Assembly: GCF_002443255.2 (NCBI RefSeq)
Contig: NW_019211457.1
Location: 43,051,119-43,115,118, forward strand
Direction: 5' to 3'
DNA length: 64,000 bases
From: Varroa destructor
Lineage: Eukaryota > Arthropoda > Arachnida > Mesostigmata > Varroidae
Each line of letters starts with the position of its first letter. The stretch's first letter is position 1. Below the pieces are notes generated by a model. It was not told where the DNA came from and ran no database searches. It worked only from the letters and a program-made list of their open reading frames with translations. This document shows, piece by piece, positions 53,094 through 64,000 of the stretch. Both the position numbers and the translations under genes were made by a program.

Positions 53094-53170
53094 GACCAAC
53101 TGGACTTTGCCAAACTACGAAGAACGCCCATTCGAGCGTCCTTCGTAGTTTGGCAAAGCACCTGTTGGTC
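53094..53170 (+). other. 77-nt hairpin just after the glycosyltransferase stop
   Basis: The stem has three parts. GACCAAC (53094-53100) pairs with 53164-53170. CTTTGCCAAACTACGAAG (53105-53122) pairs exactly with 53141-53158. ACGC (53124-53127) pairs with GCGT (53136-53139). An internal loop of 4/5 nt and one A/C mismatch interrupt it, and the terminal loop is 8 nt. That is 29 paired bases, at pre-miRNA size. It lies 65 nt after the stop codon, so it is probably within the 3' UTR. It could be a miRNA-like precursor, a 3' UTR regulatory element, or a palindrome left by template switching or a miniature transposon. Confidence 0.75.
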
Positions 53171-55879
53171 GTAATCTCACGAGGCTCGCAACCTCGCCAA
53201 AGTAGTATCGTCACAGCAGACACGATAGTGTCTTTCGTTTGCTCGAGGACTTGGTTACGGCCAATGGGCCATCGAGTCCTAACTACTGAAATCGCTTTCA
53301 ATTACTGTGCATAACTGAGAATTACTTAATCATAAGCAATAATACCATGTTGGTTGTGTTCTGCCAGCCAGATAAGAGCAAAATGCTGCTACAACAAAGA
53401 AGAGATGCCATAATGCGTTGGTCCAAATGATAAATAATGTAATACAAGAATTGATACGAAGTCACGTTTATTATTATTAATAAGATTATTGTTTTTATTC
53501 TTATTGAGCGTATTGTAAATGCTCGCAGGAAGGGCACAAAAATAGTGACTTTTTTATGTGGTGGCCGGCATTCGCTGGTCCAGCAGTACGCATCTACTCA
53601 ATACACACTTATGAGGGTTGAAGAGGTAACCGACGGAGCCAATATGAACTTTTATGACTCCTCATTAATATGGCGAGCTCTTCAAAATTAAACAAAAACC
53701 GAGACATGTACATTTCAGCCGATCTGCTTCGCGTTACGTTAAATTTGCCTAGACTGTTTCTTTTTTGCTCTATCAGGAATCGGTAGAGTGCTAACTATTG
53801 TATACGGGTCTTAAAACTAGGGTAATTTTTACTGTCCTTATACCTGAGTGAGGTTCCCAACTGTGTGCAATGATTAGGTTCTGATTATTGCCGACCCCTT
53901 CGTACTGTACTCAAATAGACCGTGATTTATTTTAAAGAAAAATATCGGATCGGAGATGATGCACCCTTGTTTATGTTAGCTGAGTTATTTACCATTTGAA
54001 ACTTTGAGGTAGGACTCGCTGTTGGTCATTGCCACTTTGTATATTGCAAATGGAATATACGAGAACTCATGCCTTATTCGAAGGCTCGTGTGGCAGAAAA
54101 GTTTACATAAAAAACGTTTTTAATTTATTTTACAGTATGTCACTGCGTACCCACATACTCGCCTTTAGTTGACAGTTTCCGCCGAGACGTCTCCTTTTAG
54201 AATTAAAAACAATTTCACAGAAACTGTTCAGGGAATGTTATTATGACTTAGACATTCGTATCTCTCGTCAAACATCATCATGACGTCGGGCAGTGTTCGG
54301 TATGTAAAATTCATGCTGTACAAATCATTTATGTGAGCAACAATCATATAGAATATAAAATACATCGTTAAAAAATATGGGGTTCTACGTATTGTCAGCA
54401 CAACATGTGCCGACCAATTTCCATAACGTTAGTAACAGCATAACGCATCGGATGATCAGCTCTCGCTTCTGCGGTAGCGACCAAAGTGAGACGTATCTGT
54501 TCACCCGTGAGAGAAAAAATAAGATAGGTAAGAACAGTGGACAACACGAAATGCTATAGGGCAGTCATTATCTTTGTGAATCAATGCATGTAGGAATCGA
54601 TTGCGTACGGAAGACTCCTGTATTCCACTCAGCATATCTGCTTGATTCTTATATGCGTCAATTGGCATGTATCACTAGTCTCGGCCACTACGAGCCACGC
54701 TTGCGCCTACAACAAAAATAAGGGACAATTGTAACCTAACAGCTTAACAATACAGTTAAATCAGATTCCGAAAGTGCCTGTTTCGACAACTTTTAGGACT
54801 TCGTCCTGTGATAGTTAGACAACTATACTGAAATCCACACAAATTTTGCTATAATCTACGGCATTGCACGAAAAGCAAACATAAATAAACACATATAGTA
54901 GGAGATAGTAGAGCTGAAAGGTATGGAAATCAATATGAATGTATTTCGTTGACGGCTAATTACGTTAAAGTACGCTCCAATGAATCATACGGAGTAAACA
55001 TTGCGTTTCGTATTAGGGCTGTCTTAGATAATATCTCTTTTGATGAAGCAGGCAGCGTGTTTGTTAGGCTGTCGATCCCTTATGAATAGAGCAGTCCTGA
55101 TAGACGCAAAATCTTTTTTGTGCAGTAATTATTGTTAAAAAAAATATCTCTCTGAAAATAACATCATGTTAGAAACAGAATAGAATCCGTCTGTCTTTTT
55201 AAGTTTAGTTTTCGATAGTTGTTTTTACGCAGCGTTACGCAGACATCTAGGAAATCCCAAAATACGCGTATAACACAAGCTGACTTATCACATGATTGAT
55301 AAGGCGCACGGTTCTTCATGACACCTACAGACACAGATTTTTCTAAAAACGATGACCCAGCTTCAGGGCAAGTCATCGAAAAATGTAGATGGAATCAACG
55401 TTTATTATTTTTATTGTACTTTGCAAATCTTTCAATAGGACTATTCGGTACTACTATTAAGGAAATTGGCCAAACGAAAATCAGGCCAAATGGCCGTCAA
55501 GTGTTTCTTTCGTCTAGTCATTATAGAAACCAATTTTCGTTCGTGTTACTTCATACCGTTAAGGTACGTTTGTTCGAAATGAAAATAAATGGGAAGTAGA
55601 AGACAGCGTTGTGTAGAGTAACTACAGAGTGTTACATGTGGGCATTGAAAGATTTAAGCTAGTGGGTATAGCCTCTAGTGGACAAAGCTTATTCAGTGCG
55701 TCCCAATTCTGTACCGCCTGCAGTGAGCGTTGTCAAGTTGCTCTAAAATCGCTGATCGATGACAGAATTTTTGCCCACTAGATCTACAAACACTGATATA
55801 TTTTTAGAAAAAAAAAACATATATACATGTAAGTGTACCGGGAGAGAAAGGAACAAGCATGTAGTATGTCAATAAAGCT

Positions 55880-55882
<3 letters not shown>

Positions 55883-55911
<29 letters not shown>
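55883..55911. repeat. (AT)n microsatellite
   Basis: About fourteen uninterrupted AT units, followed by CATATGTGTGTATAC. Confidence 0.95.
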
Positions 55912-55916
<5 letters not shown>

Positions 55917-56476
55917 GTGTGTATACAGTAATAGTCTACTGTGAGAGAATTTTCATCGTTAATGCTGTTTTTTGTATACGAATAACGCGCATCATACTTT
56001 CGTTGAAGTATATCAAGTTCATAGTGAATCGTAGAGAAACGTAAGCAAAAAGAATCATGCCATATGGTCTTGAAGGAGGCTATGAGGAGAATGAAGAGTG
56101 CGGGAGGCAGGTCGAAGTGAGAGATGTAGCACGATGAAAGCTTACGAAACTCGTAGTGAAAGAGGTGATGGCCAGTTGGATGATGAAACAGTTATAGCTA
56201 TAGGTAAACTATAGTGGTTCGTCCATCTTCGATGTCACATAAAATGATCGAACTTTGCCTAAGAATACCGCCCACCATTTTTAAAAGTACGGGCGGTCTA
56301 TTCGAGGACAATGAGCAAAGAGCTAGCAAAGAACAACAGCACCCGGTTTACAGAATTGGTAGGAACGAAATAACGACATTTATGGTTGAAAACTATTACA
56401 TCGGCATAGCAAGTCATGCAAAAGGTAGGGTAATTCAAACAAACATTATCTACGAATGAACAGATGCTGTATATAT

Positions 56477-56576
56477 NNNNNNNNNNNNNNNNNNNNNNNN
56501 NNNNNNNNNNNNNNNNNNNNNNNNNNNNNNNNNNNNNNNNNNNNNNNNNNNNNNNNNNNNNNNNNNNNNNNNNNNN
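56477..56576. other. Assembly gap, exactly 100 N
   Basis: One hundred N bases are flanked by ATATAT on the left and TATATA on the right. The true gap length is probably unknown, and the missing sequence is most simply a (TA)n microsatellite. Confidence 0.97.
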
Positions 56577-57121
56577 TATATAAAACAAATGCAAGAATCA
56601 AAAGCACAGAGAGGCAGAAGAGTGGAACATACGAAGAGAAAAATGAAAAAACCACAAGAAGTGTAATATAAATTGGCCTCGCATAGAGGATTTGTACAGG
56701 GCAGGTGACAAAATAAAACTACAGATGAAACTTCTATAAATGAAGAATATTTAAAGTTGAGGAATAATATGGATTGGATACGAATTATTACATATAAATA
56801 AAAGTGACAAGAAAAGCTCGAATCATAAATATGCAGCTATTGTTTTTTTCGTTGTTGAAGTTAGTCTAAACAACTTAGAAATAGTATAAAGAAGGAGTTT
56901 TCTTGCAGGAATGAAAATCTATTACTCTTCCTCTATACGCTAAAAGTAGCCATAGGCGCTTTCTGTTTCGTCGTATTGAACATAATGACAACTCGACGGG
57001 CTTCGTTCTACCGCAAACATCACTCTTGTAGCGTTCTTAAGCTTGACTAGGGGATCATTACTGCCTGATTTTTTGGTGAAGCCTTCATTAGGGTTCCGGC
57101 TTGATCAAGATCACGACTCAC

Positions 57122-57217
57122 CGGTGTGGCCCACATGGACCGGTTCTTGAGTGCAGTTATGGCTGTATCCAGAATATCATGTACTTCGAATAATTCGGTA
57201 CTTTTTGGCCGAGAAAA
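57122..57217 (-). other. Exon-like open frame, product unknown
   Basis: On the minus strand an AG acceptor (GGTAGCTGTAG) is followed by 32 open codons, in phase 0 at both ends, and a strong donor CCG|GTGAGT. The peptide includes ELFEVHDILDTAITALKNR and SMWATP. The frame also stays open past the donor to a TAG at 57049-57047. No neighbouring exon was found. I saw only a faint likeness to an aldehyde dehydrogenase segment, which I do not trust. It could be a relic or chance. Confidence 0.2.
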
Positions 57218-57583
57218 CTACAGCTACCAAATAAAACAAATTATTATTAAGGAAAACAGTCTAACATATAACACATAGTCTTGAAGGGTATTCTCTAATA
57301 ACAAGGCCCCCGGAACGGTTCTTACTGGAACAATTGCAGACCAACGCAACGTAATAAAATAATGAACGACTTAAGCGTTTTTGTTTATCTAAGACCTTTT
57401 CGTTGCTTTAATCTTGCCATAGGACTGTATAATTTTGCGAGGTTTCTATATTTATTTATTATCACTAAAAATATCACGAAATTTCAGCGGCTAATTTTAG
57501 CTTGCTTATTGTACATATATTCGCTCAGTCGCCAGCGGATCTGGCTCTAGAAATTAGGCGCATGAAAAACTTCAAGAAGCGTG

Positions 57584-57602
57584 TATATATATATATATAT
57601 AT
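57584..57602. repeat. (TA)n microsatellite
   Basis: Uninterrupted alternating T and A. Confidence 0.95.
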
Positions 57603-58106
57603 TATTTTAATGGCCTTCCTTGACTGAAAAGTGATACTTGTATAGCGTAACATAAAATGGTCACATTTCGAAACGCGGCTGATAAGATTTGAAGCTCAAA
57701 CTCGAAATATCCTTTTATCTGATGATTTAATTTTAAAATATGGACAACAGACCTGAAGGGCAAAAGAGATTTCGAACGGTACTGCTAAGTCAAAAACTAT
57801 CGATAAAGGGTTCGTCCTTTATTCCACTAAAGACCGACTCTCGCTTTGACCCTTTCGCGCCACACTCGCCTACTATTTATAGGCCAGAGTTAAGATTAGC
57901 ATCAGAATCTGTGCTTTGTATTTGGCAAGCGTCGCAGTGAGCACCTCGCTGTAGGCAACTTGTCGCCGCGAGCGATGTCGAGGACGTGAATAAAGTAAAC
58001 AGGTTTTTGCTTTCAACATGTGCCGATGATCGCCGAACCACCCTCTTAACAGACTCTCCCTCACACATACCATGTCGAACAATCTCAAAGGAAGATTATA
58101 AATTTT

Positions 58107-58740
58107 CTAAGAGAACCTGCATTTTCAAAAAATGAAAACTCGTCGACAATTCGACTCGTCTATTTTAAGGAAAAGTGAGCAAAGCGGGTTTGTTCCAACG
58201 CGTTATTACAGGTGACAAACAATGGCTGTGGAGCATATGGCTGAGGAGGAAAAGTACAACCGTTTGAGCGTTATTTCAAACGTAGGCCGACATCAAAAAC
58301 AGCCTTAACATCTACCTCGAGAAACAAGCTTCTTCTTCGTTACGCGAAGTTCCGCATCACTAACTCATGGCAGAGAACTCTTCCGTTGCTACGAAGTATT
58401 ATTGAGAAGTTTCTGGAACGACTGCATAATATTATCCGCCAAATTCGCTTGAGCTCTGGGTGAACGAGTCATAAAGTTTTCCAGTACCATGATGCACCCG
58501 CTAATACGCATTTACCTTGATCGCATCTTTAGCAGAATTTCTGTACTACCTTAACTCCTACCTAATGCCTTCCATGCCTAAACCTGCTGCGATTTGCCTT
58601 ACGAGCACTGACGAGACGTCCGAAACGTAGCTTCAAGGTGCTGAGCTTCAATGACAGCTTCAAGGCGATTGAGGCAAGCCAACAATGTACGGGAGTAAAG
58701 CTGCCTTTTCTGCCGACTGAGTCAAGAGGCGGTTTTCAAA
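58107..58740 (+). mobile_element. Decayed mariner transposase (relic 1)
   Basis: Pieces of a mariner transposase occur in the correct order across several frames. First come RRQFD (about 58151) and LFQRVITGDKQW (58190-58225), matching FLHRIVTGDEKW with the first catalytic Asp at 58214. Next are RPTSKTALTSTS, FLERLHNIIRQ, then FQYHDAPANTH with the second Asp at 58491. A GCGAT segment (third Asp, 58591) precedes LRAL and FKVLSFND. The first-to-second spacing is 277 nt (92 codons), as in Mos1 (93). The second-to-third spacing is 100 nt against 105 expected. In-frame stops (for example after KSTTV) and frameshifts show it is dead. The N-terminal DNA-binding half and the terminal repeats were not found. 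Confidence 0.85.
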
Positions 58741-60959
58741 ACTAAAAAAATAATGGCACACGTGTGGCATTTAATTGGAAATTGTTTTTTCTTTTCACTT
58801 CACGGAATTCACTGGAATTGGTGCATCTGCAGTTGATACCGAGTCACTTCATGTTTTATAACGTACTTAGCCAATTCATCTTGTTTTGCTGCCATTAATT
58901 CGGTAGTACATAGTGTTTTGTCTTGCCTCGTTCCGGAAATAACTATTGAGGGAACGTATTAATCCACGTATGCGTACCGACTCGATACCACAAATGTCTT
59001 GAAAAAAAAAGGTAAATTAAGGGTAACCCAGAAATTAAGTTATCCCTATGATCAACAGTTTATCCTATGACAGTTGCTAATCTCTTATCACCTGTATAGG
59101 GTGATAGTCGAACAATTAGATAGCAAGCAGTGTCGCATATTTATTGCATACGAATAACTATAGATTTAAAGAAACAAACTTACATTATTATAGGCTCCAA
59201 ATCCGCCATGTCGGTATCAGCTCTCTACTTTTTGTCTAGTACTCAAGCAATCACACTGTGACTTTTTAGGTAAGATAGCACCTCTTGGAGATACAATTTT
59301 ATCGGCCTAAATAGAACTACGCGTTGCATGACAGGCTGAACAGTTTCCTTTTACGCGCTCTTATTACATGTGTAGTAGGGCAAATGTATTTGTGCAGTGA
59401 GTTCGTTCTAGGACAGCAATGCACAATTCAAGCACACGTTTGTTATTTATATAAATGCCGGGGGTGTTTATTCAATCAGAAATGACTCATCTTTTGTAAT
59501 ACCTAAAAGACGGCGCATCAGAGGTGCCGTGTTCGTGCATCTGTCTCAATACTGCACCTGTACCCCGAGCCGGCTACGGTAGGGGCAACATAACATATTA
59601 AAGGGCAATGCGAGTAGTGTTGAAGGTAATAATTATTCTCGTGACTTTTGATTATTTAGTCTTGTCCTGTCTTTCTATGGCATAGTGAATTAGAAATGCG
59701 TTCATTGAATACCAATCAATTTATTTACCTTAATCATATGGACATGAGCTGTGGCATATTCTCTAGCGTATATATGCAATTTTGTTTCAACACGAGTTTG
59801 TTTGCGTGTACCATTTACATCAACATAAGGTAACTAAAAAATTAATTGTATTGCTTAAATACATATCTATGATGGTTGAAATTTTACAGAAGCCAACCAC
59901 TCTTGAGGTAGTTTTCTTTTTCATTTGGATTTCTACCAGAGTTAGGGCAGATCAGAGAAAGTAAGAACGACAGTAAGGTTTGCCGTGGCCAGTGAGCTCT
60001 GCCATTCGTCTTTAACTTTCGATACCGATTGTTTCACGCATTCACCCTATAAATAAACGAATACCTATGACTTGATTGATTAGCTGTTCACGTGATGGCA
60101 TATATAGCGTCAGATCGAACTTCCGAAGTGGAAATTGTAGTCATCGCTTAGGAATTTAAGCTTCAGCGACGTATTCCGTCACAAATATCGTAGCCATTTT
60201 TATAACGCAAACCAGAGTAATTTTTAGTTATGCATTTTACCTCAAACATTTCTGTTCTGCGAATAAATTACCGATTTATCTACCGCTGATCTTTGCAGGC
60301 ACAAGGCGTCTAGAACAGATTACAAATATACACACAAAATGGTATAGACAAAATATACTAGGGGAACGTTGAAATCGGACATCGATAGCTGGGCCAGTTG
60401 ATTGATGGCCGGTTGATGGTGCCGAGATTATTTTCATTTGTTAGAGTAATATCAATCAACGTCTGACTAGAAACAGCGCAAAATGTTCAATTGAAACAAA
60501 TTGCTATAGCATTACTATATGTGCGTAAAGCGGCTGTTGCAAGCAAATCCGGCATGGAATAATATATGAACTACGTGCATCTAGCATACGAAGTTTGCTT
60601 AGCAAATACTCAAGTTCTTTAGAAACCTGGCCTTCAAGCAACACCAGTTACCGAGCTAAAATTCAGACGCTGAAGACGGGGAAACTGAGTCAAAGTTACT
60701 ATAAATTGATTGTATGTCGGTTGAAAGTGCGTGTGGTGTATTCGAGGTGCAATTCGCAAAACTTCAGTCAACGAAAAGTGTACCTGAAGCACACGGTCTC
60801 CATAGAAGAGGCATGACCCAACTTCTTATGCCAACTGGAGAGGGACCAGGTAAGAGAACAGCGCCGCCATGGAAAGAGATCGAGTTCAGTGGCAGTCTCG
60901 AGCAGGTTCGGATGTAAGGTGATTAAGGTGATTGTAACACGGCAATGAACATCACGGGC
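58741..60959. other. Non-coding stretch between the two mariner relics
   Basis: AT-rich, with no recognised gene. From about 60.6 kb on, open frames (60595-60816, 60714-60917) may be the decayed first half of relic 2, but I could not identify its first catalytic motif securely. Confidence 0.5.
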
Positions 60960-61345
60960 ATTTGCCTACTGTGAGATACTTGTCGAAGATGAGATACTGG
61001 ATTCAGCCCGCTATCTCGAGTTCCTCAAAAGACTTATGGGCCGTTAGCAGAGCGATAGAAAACACGCATCCTGATTATCTAATGAAAACAGCAGACTTCA
61101 TTGTCAGGCCGCAACTATTTCTTAGACTGAGCAAAGGATATCTACCGTTGGCCTCAAACCTCCTGTCCGTCAATCTAAGCACGTGCGATTATGGGACTTC
61201 CCTAAAGGCGAGCATGTTCCACAGTCGATTTACTTCGAGAAGCCATACACAGAGAAATCGCTTATAAGAACGCAAATTTTACGTATATAGTCATACAGAA
61301 GCTGCCAGAGCGCTGGGACAAGCGCGAAAAAGAACAGAGGAAATT
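60960..61345 (+). mobile_element. Decayed mariner transposase (relic 2, different subfamily)
   Basis: The catalytic-domain landmarks lie in order but in changing frames. RYLEFLKRLM (61009-61038) matches the segment before the second Asp. TTCATTG..AGGCCGCA (61097-61113) looks like the HHDNARPH codons with the Asp-Asn part deleted. TGCGATTATGGG..TTCCCTAAA (61184-61206) corresponds to CDYGLFPK with the third catalytic Asp at 61187. GCGAGCATGTTCC follows as an EHV-like segment. NFTYIVIQKLPERWDK (about 61273-61320) matches the mariner C-terminal KLPERW motif. Stops and small deletions make it a pseudogene. Its CDYGLFPK form differs from relic 1, so it is a separate insertion. Confidence 0.72.
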
Positions 61346-62106
61346 TCTAGCACATATTAAAAAAAACAAGTCATTCTAGCCCAACTAGTTTAAAGGTTAT
61401 TTAATTTCAAGTTCGTCGGAACAGCCTAATGCAAAGTAGATAAATAGTACTCAAGGTTCATTACCAGATCTACACTGACATAGATGTCGCTTTGCTGATA
61501 TGAATCGTGTATAGATGTTGCAAGATGACTGGTTTGCCGCGGCATTGTATCTCGTTCTTTTAGAGTTATCGATAAACTAAAGAAAATTAATAGCTATGTT
61601 ATATCTAGCAGCTGACAATATGAACGTAGAGATTAGCTAATTGTAAACAAACCTCCCGGACCATTAGTTGGACTATATGACGGTTAATGTTACGCGATAA
61701 GTAGGAATTTGCTACTTGAGATAAGGGAAAAAAGAGGATTAAATATCTGTACACATAATGCTTAGTTAATTTCGGGAGCGTAAAAGCGCCTCAGACGTAA
61801 AATGGAGACGAGCCATAATCAGATTAGTTGGGACCAGCGTATTGTATCTTCCTTTCGAGCGTAGCACGCTATGCGAGAATCCTGATCGAGAGTGCGTGCA
61901 TGAAATTCAAGTTACCGGACTAACCGAGATATAAGTTTCCCGTTTACTTCTAATGCATTTGGGTAATCTAGGAGTGTCTAAAAAGGTATTCGCTACTTGA
62001 ATCAATTTTAACAATACCAAATTGTAATAGACTAAACTTATAGATTGTGCACGCAATCTTAGGAGATCTACGAAATAAATCTTGTACCCTAGATGTCAAA
62101 AAAAGT

Positions 62107-62126
62107 TATATATATATATATATATA
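62107..62126. repeat. (TA)n microsatellite
   Basis: Ten uninterrupted TA units. Confidence 0.95.
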
Positions 62127-62941
62127 ATCCTACATAGTGTAGGGAAGCTAAACAGACCTCTACAGAAGCCTCATAAATATGTGTTTATTACACTCTTACA
62201 CTAGCGTCGGTTATTGCAGAATGTAAAGGGTGTTAGCTACGGACGCGACTAGGATATGCCTATTGTAGCAACGTAAATTCAGACGTAAAGCAGCACGTTT
62301 TTTTAATACGCTCGCCGCAATTCTATATTTTTCCCTTACTTTTTGTATGCGAGACTGATAGGGAGAATGGGCTAATATTAAAAGCTTACGTGTGAACTAA
62401 ATTTCATTTTAAAGGTTGATAAATTGAGTTGGGTAAAAGCAGGTTATATATCACAATATATGGGGCAACAAACGTCTAGCTATGAAAGATGTCTTTAAAT
62501 TCTGCGAACAATACCTTTGCTATATTAATTGAACGTGACAAATTTATTAATGAATATAATATTACGACAAAACATTCCAGCACCGAAAAAATTATTTTAT
62601 CATTTTACAACTTAACAAAGATACACATTTCGCAAAACAAATAGATTTTTCTTTAATAGATAAGATAGGCAATTATGGAAAATTTTGCTATTAAATTCAA
62701 TTGTAATGAACCGTGATAGATATTAGCAATGAATCTGCATATTCTTGCTAACCTATTCACACAATATGTGAAGCTTTGTTGTCTTTCGTTGCATACGGTA
62801 CGTAGGGATTTATTGATAGCAACTATTACTCGGCCTTGTAGTTACAAGCCATACCTCTACGTATATTACGAGCTAACCATTGCCTTTAACCACCTCTGTG
62901 CTTGCGGTATGACTCAAGAAATATTGAGTATATTACCAAAC

Positions 62942-62956
62942 ATATATATATATATA
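62942..62956. repeat. (AT)n microsatellite
   Basis: Uninterrupted alternating A and T. Confidence 0.9.
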
Positions 62957-63673
62957 GGTAAAGATCAGACCTAATCTCTGTCGAGATCAGACATCCCAAT
63001 AGAATCTGATGTGTTTTTTTTATTAATCCCATTTCTTTAGGATTGGAACAAACACACAGAGTGTCCTTTGTTAACGTAAAACTAGGCCAACAAACACTTC
63101 TGCTGTTACTATGACCACGTGAGCTGGCAAAGCGAGAGCAGATTTCTCAACTGTTTTTCACACCCATGATATTCCGCATAACTGCTACAGCTATTTTGAC
63201 CTGCGCAACACATCTGACATTGTTGTCGTTATCTAAAACAGATTTTTTTGCCGTGATCCATTTACCATGTGACATGATGTGGTAAGCCAGCGCCAGTAGT
63301 AATCGTCGTTTCGCGTTAGGGAACGACCAGAACAAGCGATAAGTTACTCAGCGCGTTATTTCAATAGCTTATTGGATATAAACTAAGCCACACGCGCACA
63401 GACACACATATGCGTGTGTTTACGCACTAATACACACAAACCTAGCGTACAAGCGAGCCCGCCAAGATCGTTATTTTATTTCTCATAGCCACAGAATACC
63501 GACAGAGATAGGCCTTTTCGGCGCATGTACGCAGAGTAGCTAAAGTGTTCCGAAGATCAGCCGAGGAAGGGGATGAAGCCGAAGATCAGAGATCTCGAAT
63601 TTTTTTTATGTATCCCTAATTTTTTCCCTCCCTCTCTTTTTTTATCGATCGCTCGACATATGTTGTTTTCCAG

Positions 63674-63893
63674 ATGGTGGGGGTCTCCGTTCATGTCACG
63701 TTTCTGGCAGCAGACTCAGCTCAGGAGCCCCTTGCGATAACCACAGCTGTCAACCAATATTTCAAATTCTCGCCGATTGAGCGAGAAGGAGAAGTCGCCG
63801 TCTTGTTTGTAATCACTGTGGCTGGCGCTAACAATATCCCCCGGTTGCTATTTGGGAAAAAAACTACAATAGCGCTGCACTATGACAATTTCT
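63674..63893 (+). other. Candidate 220-nt exon, product unknown
   Basis: A strong acceptor (TTGTTTTCCAG, preceded by T-rich sequence from 63601) is followed by a frame open across 220 nt to a strong donor, TTTCT|GTGAGTGC. The first codons read MVGVSVHVTFLAADSAQEP and the end reads GKKTTIALHYDNF. An ATG falls exactly at the acceptor. I recognise no domain. It could be an internal or UTR exon of a gene continuing right of the window, or chance. The remaining 107 nt to the edge show nothing. Confidence 0.25.
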
Positions 63894-64000
63894 GTGAGTG
63901 CTCTACACATATATCAAGCGAGAGGGTTTTTTCAGCACGCACGGCCGTAGGCTGATCGAACACAGAGTGTAAAGATTGAAGCGTAAAAGATACTATGGCG

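Larger units (their letters stand above)
53171..57121. other. Non-coding stretch after the glycosyltransferase
   Basis: The left part is probably 3' UTR. No other recognised gene. Open frames at 54377, 55318 and 56214 (plus) have no family motifs. A TA tract and the assembly gap lie inside. Confidence 0.55.
61346..63673. other. Non-coding stretch
   Basis: AT-rich, especially 62.4-62.8 kb. Two TA tracts are present. No recognised gene. Confidence 0.6.

Noticed and set aside
57122..57217. Aldehyde dehydrogenase (P5C dehydrogenase-like) exon
   Set aside because: The likeness rests on a few scattered residues around one Trp and needs gaps, so I left the product unknown.
1..64000. CRISPR arrays, rRNA genes, intact tRNA genes, intact transposons
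   Set aside because: No regularly spaced repeats, rRNA landmarks, foldable tRNA cloverleaf or uninterrupted transposase frame was found on reading both strands.

Overview
This is eukaryotic, animal-type nuclear DNA. It has genes with spliceosomal introns (GT...AG with split codons), long gene-poor spacers, many (TA)n and (GT)n microsatellites, decayed mariner transposons and an assembly gap. No bacterial-style operons, ribosome binding sites or CRISPR arrays were seen. The gene content (a PGS1 orthologue and an invertebrate-type beta-1,4-N-acetylgalactosaminyltransferase carrying Ile where vertebrate galactosyltransferases have Tyr) fits an arthropod. A mite or other chelicerate is possible, but that is a guess.

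Layout. Bases 1-3489 (minus strand) hold seven exons of a CDP-diacylglycerol--glycerol-3-phosphate 3-phosphatidyltransferase (PGS1, mitochondrial cardiolipin pathway). The C-terminal end runs off the left edge and the N-terminal exon or exons were not found. From about 3.5 to 51.8 kb there is no gene I can recognise. This stretch holds microsatellites, several striking hairpins and palindromes, a pair of diverged interspersed repeats, two degenerate tRNA-like promoter pairs and a G+C-richer block (about 8.2-9.5 kb) that could be a promoter or 5' UTR exon. At 51851-53029 (plus strand) lies an intact 392-residue type II Golgi glycosyltransferase whose coding region sits in one exon behind a good splice acceptor. 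A 77-nt hairpin begins 65 nt after its stop codon.

The right end (53-64 kb) contains a 100-N gap inside a TA microsatellite, two independent decayed mariner transposase relics (58.1-58.7 kb and about 60.96-61.35 kb), and two exon-like open frames with good splice sites but no recognisable product (57122-57217 minus, 63674-63893 plus).

The two real genes do not form a pathway together: one acts in mitochondrial phospholipid synthesis, the other in Golgi glycan synthesis. I found no convincing undescribed multi-gene system. The observations most worth checking are the hairpin behind the glycosyltransferase, the donor-specificity residue of that enzyme, its overlapping upstream start codon, the mariner relics and the near-perfect inverted repeats.
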